Below, one piece after another: positions 4,962-9,349 of a DNA stretch of 9,349 nucleotides. The DNA is taken from assembly GCA_900771305.1 (NCBI GenBank), contig CAAGNL010000279.1, positions 1 through 9,349 of the forward strand. The letters are read 5' to 3'. The notes beneath the pieces were generated by a model. The model was not told the DNA's origin, did not search any database, and worked only from the letters and a program-made list of their open reading frames with translations. The stretch's first letter is position 1. Each line of letters starts with the position of its first letter. This DNA is from Kiritimatiellia bacterium. GTDB lineage: Bacteria; Verrucomicrobiota; Kiritimatiellia; RFP12; UBA1067. The position numbers and the translations under genes are program-made.

Positions 4962-7900
4962 AGACAAAACTCCTGAATCTCGCGCTGGCCGCCCTGGGGG
5001 CGCTGGCGAATACGCTCGACGTGACCCAGTTCGGTGCGCGTCCGGATGGCACCACAGACAACACGGCGGCGATCCAGAAGGCGATTGATGCCTGCTCCAC
5101 CATGGGCGGAGGACGCGTGCTCGTGCCGGGGGGCGGCGTCTACAAGACCTACACGCTCAACCTCAAGAACGGCGTCGATCTCCACATCGACCGCGGCGCC
5201 ACGCTGAAGGGGGGCGAGGATCCCTACAAGTACCCCGAATTCCAGCCGACGCCCGTCTGGCGTCCCGAGCGTTCGCCGCGCTTCAACAAGCGCGCGATGT
5301 TCTACACCGTGGGCCAGACGAACGTCTCGATCACGGGCTCTGGCACGATTGACGGCAATGCCGCCGCTTTCCACCACCGTGTGGACGGCCGCTGGCAGCG
5401 CATCAGTCACACGAACATCACGGGTCGTTGCGTCTTCTTCGTGGGTTGCAAGGACGTCCGCTTCGACGACGTGCTCGTCTACAAGCCGTGCGGCTGGAGC
5501 ACGTGGTTCCTCGACTGCGACCGCGTGCAGTGCCGCGGCGTGCGCATCGAATGCGACCGCGAGTTCCCGAACGGCGACGGTCTCCACTTCGGCGGCTGCC
5601 GCGATGTGACGGTTTCGGACTGCATTATCGACGCGCAGGACGACGCGCTGATCGTCCGCACGCACCAGGAGCAGATGCGCAAGGTGCGTCCGTGCGAGCG
5701 CATGACCTTCGCGAACTGCGTGCTGCGGTCCAATCAGAGCGCCATCCGCATCGGCTGGACGGGCGACGGCCCGATCCGCGATATCTCCTTCGACAACATC
5801 GTCTGTCCGTACTCCCGTCTCGGCGTCCAGTTCTACCTGCCGGCGATGGGGTATCCGCTCACGGCGAAGGAGCATATCGATCCGCCACGCGGACGTGACG
5901 TGATCGCGCCCGCGAAGAGCGAGATCGTGCCGTTCAGCGTCGAGAACATGCGCTTTTCGAACATGACGATCAACAGCTTCCATTCGCCGTTCTACATCAG
6001 CATCGGCCGCACGGAGAACGTCGCGTTCCTGAAGAACATCACGTTCTCCAACTGCCGCTTCCGCGCGCAGCGTCCGCCCGTGCTACAGTTCCGTCCCGAG
6101 GACAACGTGAGCGACTGGCGCTTCTCCAACGTGACGTTCGACATCGAGAAGCCGAGCGGCGACTTCGGCGTGGCGGGTGCGGGCCTGGCGAACGGCTGGT
6201 TCGAGAACGCGCGCGACATCGTCTTCGACAACGTGAAGTGGAACTACTATCCGCAGAACCGTCCCGAGTGGCGGTTGACGCTCGAACAGGCGGGGTCCTC
6301 GAAAGCAGTTCGGCTGGAGGGGGCGCGCCAGGAGATCGCCGAGGAGGAGCCTGCGCCGGGCGTGCGTCGCTTCACCTGCGAGCAGCTGACGGACGGCTGC
6401 CAGTCCTGGAACGTGAAGGTCGTCGTCGAGGAACGCACGGCTCCGGGCGGCAAGGCCTACAAGGGACTGATCGTCAACAACGACAAGGGCATTCGCATTG
6501 TGGCCTTCGAGGGGCCCTATTTCAATCGCGTGCGCGTCGATCCTGCCGACGCGGCGTTCTACTTTGCCCACGGCACGGGCCGTTGCGTGAAGGAGTTCCC
6601 GAATGCCGGCCAGGCGGGCATCAAGCCCGTGTCGCCCGAGAATGACCGCAACTCCTGGGCGCCGTCCGGCTGGTTTGCATTGAAGGATGGACGCTACACC
6701 TTCGATACGGGCTTCCATCCGGGCGCGACCGGTCTCACGATGCCCTGGATGGCCCTCGACTCGGGTTACGGCACATTCTACATGGGCGCACACGACCCGA
6801 AGGCTCAGCCGAAGCGTCTGCGCATGCGCTGGACGCCGAACGAGCGCCGCGCCGAGGTCGCCTTCGACCACCGTCTGTTCCTCGAGGCGGGCGGAACCTG
6901 GGACATCCCCGAGACGGTCTGCGAAAAGATGGAAGGGGATTGGCATGACGCCGCCAAGCGCTACCGCACGTGGTACGACACGGTGCGCGAGGTCCGCGCG
7001 GCGACGCCCGACTGGACGCGCGACACGACGGGCTGGTTGCTCGTGATCATGCGCCAGCAGAACGAGGCGTTGTTCTGGAAGTACACCGACATCCCGCTGC
7101 TCTGCGACGTCGCACAGAAGAACGGACTCGACTGCATCGGTCTCTTCGGCTGGACGAAGGGCGGTCATGACCATCTCTATCCCGACTATGATCCGAGCGA
7201 GGAGATGGGCGGCGTGCCGGCGCTCAAGGCGGGCATTGCCGAGGCGCACCGCCGTGGCATCAAGGTCTACATCTACGCGAACGGACAGCTCCAGCAGGTG
7301 GGCGCCACCGAGTTCTGGAAGCAGCACGGCGAAAAGCTTGCCCTCGTGAAGAAGAACGGCGAGCGCGTCATCCAGACCTACCACAAGTACAAGGACATCC
7401 CCGTCTACCAGTTCGCCCTCGGCTGCCTCTACGGCAAGGCCTGGCACGAACGCATGTACAGTCTCGCCGAACAGGCCAACAGCTTCGGCGCGGACGGCAT
7501 TCTCTACGACCAGCTCGGCATCTTCGCGCCGTTCGCCTGCTACGGCACGGGACACGGGCATCAGACGCCCTACTTCTCCTACGCGGAGGAGCGTCCCGCC
7601 TTCATGCGTACGATCGCCGACGAAATCCAGAAGAAGAATGCGAACTTCGCGATCCTCACGGAAGGTCTGCACGACACGATCCTCGACTCGACGGGCATCT
7701 TCCACGGATGTGAATACGGCGTTCTTCGTCCGCAGATCGAGGCTGTGAGGCGCCGCGCGTCTGATCCGAAGACGGAGTCGTTCCCGGAACTCTGGCGCTA
7801 CACGTTCCCCGAACTTGTGACGACGGTCCGTCTCCCCACGCCGATGAACACGCGCCCGCAGGTGAACTTCGTGGCGACCTTCGGCATGCGCAGCGAGATC

Positions 7901-8320
7901 GAGGCGCGCTACATGCCCGATCGCACCTATGTGCTCGAGGGCAAGATTCCCGTGAAGGCGGACTACGGCACGGTCCAGAACATCCCGAATCTCCAGGACA
8001 TGGCCTCCATTCCCGCCGCCGAGGCGAGCGCGTATATGAAGTCCGTGCTCGATTTCCAGCGCGCCCAGGCGAAGTATCTGCTGAAGGGCCGTTTCGTGGA
8101 CAACGAAGGTTTCACGTGCGCCAACGCGTCCGTGATCGCCAAGCGCTTCGCGGCGGCGGACGGCACGAGCGCCGTGATTGCGTGGAACACGTCCGAGAAG
8201 CCGGTCGATGTCCAGATCGAAGGCCTTGGCGCCCCGACGAAGATCGCCGCGCCGGGGACGGCGTCTGTTGACGGCCCGCTCGCCGCGGATTCCATTCGTC
8301 TCTACGTGTTCGCGAAATGA
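4958..8320 (+). CDS. Secreted GH28-like beta-helix fused to a DUF6259-like glycosidase module
   Basis: The 1120-residue protein starts with a short Sec signal peptide (residues 1-17, KTK then LLNLALAALGALA). Residues about 19-430 form a polygalacturonase/pectate-lyase-3 beta-helix: it opens with DVTQFGARPDGTTDNTAA and carries the GH28-like acids Asp207 (NGDGLHF) and Asp228/Asp229 (AQDDA), plus Arg264 (AIRIG). The canonical GHG is not seen, and RIK reads RIG. From about residue 440 comes an unrelated module: a beta-sandwich-like part (around 500-680, KGIRIVAFEGPYF), a TIM-barrel-like part (about 690-960) and a C-terminal beta domain to 1120. I assign this module to DUF6259. Asp851 (GILYDQLG) and Glu902 (LTEGLHD) are candidate catalytic residues. 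The likely role is cleavage of a pectin-type or other complex glycan in the periplasm or outside. The start is within ATGA shared with the upstream remnant; a weak AGAG lies 7 bases away. Substrate unknown. Confidence 0.85.
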   Translation: MKTKLLNLALAALGALANTLDVTQFGARPDGTTDNTAAIQKAIDACSTMGGGRVLVPGGGVYKTYTLNLKNGVDLHIDRGATLKGGEDPYKYPEFQPTPVWRPERSPRFNKRAMFYTVGQTNVSITGSGTIDGNAAAFHHRVDGRWQRISHTNITGRCVFFVGCKDVRFDDVLVYKPCGWSTWFLDCDRVQCRGVRIECDREFPNGDGLHFGGCRDVTVSDCIIDAQDDALIVRTHQEQMRKVRPCERMTFANCVLRSNQSAIRIGWTGDGPIRDISFDNIVCPYSRLGVQFYLPAMGYPLTAKEHIDPPRGRDVIAPAKSEIVPFSVENMRFSNMTINSFHSPFYISIGRTENVAFLKNITFSNCRFRAQRPPVLQFRPEDNVSDWRFSNVTFDIEKPSGDFGVAGAGLANGWFENARDIVFDNVKWNYYPQNRPEWRLTLEQAGSSKAVRLEGARQEIAEEEPAPGVRRFTCEQLTDGCQSWNVKVVVEERTAPGGKAYKGLIVNNDKGIRIVAFEGPYFNRVRVDPADAAFYFAHGTGRCVKEFPNAGQAGIKPVSPENDRNSWAPSGWFALKDGRYTFDTGFHPGATGLTMPWMALDSGYGTFYMGAHDPKAQPKRLRMRWTPNERRAEVAFDHRLFLEAGGTWDIPETVCEKMEGDWHDAAKRYRTWYDTVREVRAATPDWTRDTTGWLLVIMRQQNEALFWKYTDIPLLCDVAQKNGLDCIGLFGWTKGGHDHLYPDYDPSEEMGGVPALKAGIAEAHRRGIKVYIYANGQLQQVGATEFWKQHGEKLALVKKNGERVIQTYHKYKDIPVYQFALGCLYGKAWHERMYSLAEQANSFGADGILYDQLGIFAPFACYGTGHGHQTPYFSYAEERPAFMRTIADEIQKKNANFAILTEGLHDTILDSTGIFHGCEYGVLRPQIEAVRRRASDPKTESFPELWRYTFPELVTTVRLPTPMNTRPQVNFVATFGMRSEIEARYMPDRTYVLEGKIPVKADYGTVQNIPNLQDMASIPAAEASAYMKSVLDFQRAQAKYLLKGRFVDNEGFTCANASVIAKRFAAADGTSAVIAWNTSEKPVDVQIEGLGAPTKIAAPGTASVDGPLAADSIRLYVFAK

Positions 8321-9349
8321 AGAAGCTGCTTCTCTTGTTGACGGCGGGATTCGCCGTTGGTGTGTCCGCCGTTCCCGTGATGTCCCTGCGTCTGCGGGGC
8401 CCCCATACGGCGACCATGGCGCAGTGGCGGAAGACCTATCAGGCGATTGCCGAGAACCCGGGTTGCTGCGACGAGGTGTGGTTCTCCACGGGCATCGGCG
8501 TGCCACCGCTTGCGTGGCATCGAGCCCAGGCGGAGCGCCTTGCGCAGGCTGCGGACGATTTGCGGAAGGTCGGCATCGTCCCCAGTCTTCAGTTTCAGGC
8601 GACGCTCGGGCATTCGGATGCCCTGTCGTCCTGCGAAGACTGTTCGGCGAAGGACTGGACGGGTTGGACGGGGTCGACGGGCGTGGAGGACAGATACTGC
8701 AACTGTCCGCGCCAGCCGGCTTTTCTCGCCTATATCCGCGAGATGGCGCGCATCTACGCGTCTTTCAAACCAGGTAGCGTGTGGATCGACGATGACCTTC
8801 GGATCCACAACCATGCCCCGGCGACAAACAAGTCCCGTCCGGGCTGCTGGTGCGCGATGTGCCTCGCGGCGTTCAATGCCGAGGAGTCGTCCAACTGGAC
8901 GCGGCAGGCCCTGGACGCGGCGATGGCGAAGGATGCCTCGCTGGCCGCCCGTTGGAAGGCGTTTTCGGTGCGGGCGATCGCCGAAGTCGCCCGTGTGATT
9001 GCTGAGGAGGTCCATGCACTGTCGCCCGAGACGACAATGGCGTTTCAGCATTGTTTCGACGAGGGGGCGATTGATTCCGTGCGAGCGGTCACGACGGCGA
9101 TGGCGAAGGCGAGCGGTCGTCCCACGGGGCTCCGTCCCGGTGGTGGCTTCTACTATGACGTCAATCCGAACGACCAGGTGGTGAAGAGCCTCATTGCCGC
9201 GCGGTTCCGTTCGAAGATTGCGGATCTTCCGAATGTGGGGATCTGGTGTCCGGAGGTCGAGAGCTGGCCGCGCGCCTACGGCAGCCGCAGCGCGCAGAGT
9301 GCGCTGGTGGAAAGCTTCGTCGCCCTCGCCTACGGGGTCAACTCGACCA
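8317..9349 (+). CDS. Secreted barrel-type glycoside hydrolase-like protein (3' end outside the window)
   Basis: The reading frame is open from the ATG at 8317 to the right edge (344 codons seen). It starts with a Sec signal peptide (MKKLLLLLTAGFAVGVSA, cleavage near 18). Alternating strand/helix segments suggest a (beta/alpha) barrel: DEVWFSTG (52-59), LRKVGIVPSLQFQ (82-94), SVWIDDDLR (154-162), GIWCPEVESW (308-317). Cysteines are clustered: C106/C109, C128/C130, and GCWCAMC (176-182) followed by LAAF. This recalls the C-x-C-x2-C-x3-F segment after an active-site strand in GH42-like barrels. I do not know a named family, and activity is inferred only from this resemblance and from the neighbouring glycosidase. 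The start overlaps the previous stop as ATGA and has no Shine-Dalgarno sequence, so translation is probably coupled. The C-terminal part is not visible. Confidence 0.8.
   Translation, partial: MKKLLLLLTAGFAVGVSAVPVMSLRLRGPHTATMAQWRKTYQAIAENPGCCDEVWFSTGIGVPPLAWHRAQAERLAQAADDLRKVGIVPSLQFQATLGHSDALSSCEDCSAKDWTGWTGSTGVEDRYCNCPRQPAFLAYIREMARIYASFKPGSVWIDDDLRIHNHAPATNKSRPGCWCAMCLAAFNAEESSNWTRQALDAAMAKDASLAARWKAFSVRAIAEVARVIAEEVHALSPETTMAFQHCFDEGAIDSVRAVTTAMAKASGRPTGLRPGGGFYYDVNPNDQVVKSLIAARFRSKIADLPNVGIWCPEVESWPRAYGSRSAQSALVESFVALAYGVNST

Noticed and set aside
4913..5983. Minus-strand ORF (356 codons) opposite the beta-helix part
   Set aside because: It is an antisense shadow with no recognisable motif and biased composition.
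6083..8506. Long minus-strand ORF (807 codons) opposite the GH28-DUF6259 gene
   Set aside because: Its translation is rich in Arg, Ala, Val, Leu and His without domain signatures, as expected for the antisense of a GC-rich gene. The plus strand has clear protein families over the same bases.

Overview
The window is a GC-rich, densely coded bacterial segment with no RNA genes, CRISPR arrays or recognisable insertion sequences. Several features suggest a host-associated or anaerobic PVC-group bacterium (Lentisphaerae/Kiritimatiellota/Verrucomicrobia type): a Tat-exported Gfo/Idh/MocA oxidoreductase, a secreted polygalacturonase-like protein fused to a DUF6259-like module, another secreted barrel protein, and a TSCPD/YkgJ cysteine-protein pair. 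The taxonomic call is inference from gene content only, at moderate confidence.

Layout. Positions 1-125 carry what looks like the 3' end of an unidentified + strand gene. The 158 bases after it hold a tandem 8-bp repeat (CTCAGATG), a good sigma70-type promoter and a strong ribosome binding site for the Tat-dependent Gfo/Idh/MocA-like oxidoreductase (284-1522). That gene converges with and overlaps by 26 bp a minus-strand cluster. In transcription order the cluster is a MocR/PdxR-type GntR regulator (3214-2162, C-terminally short), a TSCPD-domain protein (2110-1847) and a YkgJ-type cysteine-cluster protein (1850-1497). The last two overlap by ATGA.

Divergent from the regulator, across a 92-bp intergenic region with two direct and one inverted TGGTC-type boxes, lies pdxS-pdxT (3307-4757). 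These encode the two subunits of deoxyxylulose-5-phosphate-independent pyridoxal 5'-phosphate (PLP) synthase. The regulator is therefore best read as PdxR, controlling local vitamin B6 synthesis.

Six bases after pdxT begins a 65-codon ORF with a Tat-like leader and only the first DxH motif of a probable metallophosphoesterase, apparently a truncated remnant. Its stop overlaps (ATGA) the start of a 1120-residue secreted protein: an N-terminal GH28-like right-handed beta-helix followed by a DUF6259-like glycosidase module. That gene overlaps (ATGA again) another secreted protein with a barrel-like, cysteine-rich sequence that runs off the right edge. No terminator is visible between pdxT and the glycosidases, so B6 synthesis and polysaccharide breakdown may share a transcript.

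The most unusual points are the GH28-DUF6259 fusion, the shortened PdxR with its operator-like boxes, the remnant ORF translationally coupled to the fusion gene, and an oxidoreductase lacking the usual EKP lysine. There is no gene-free stretch longer than 300 bases.
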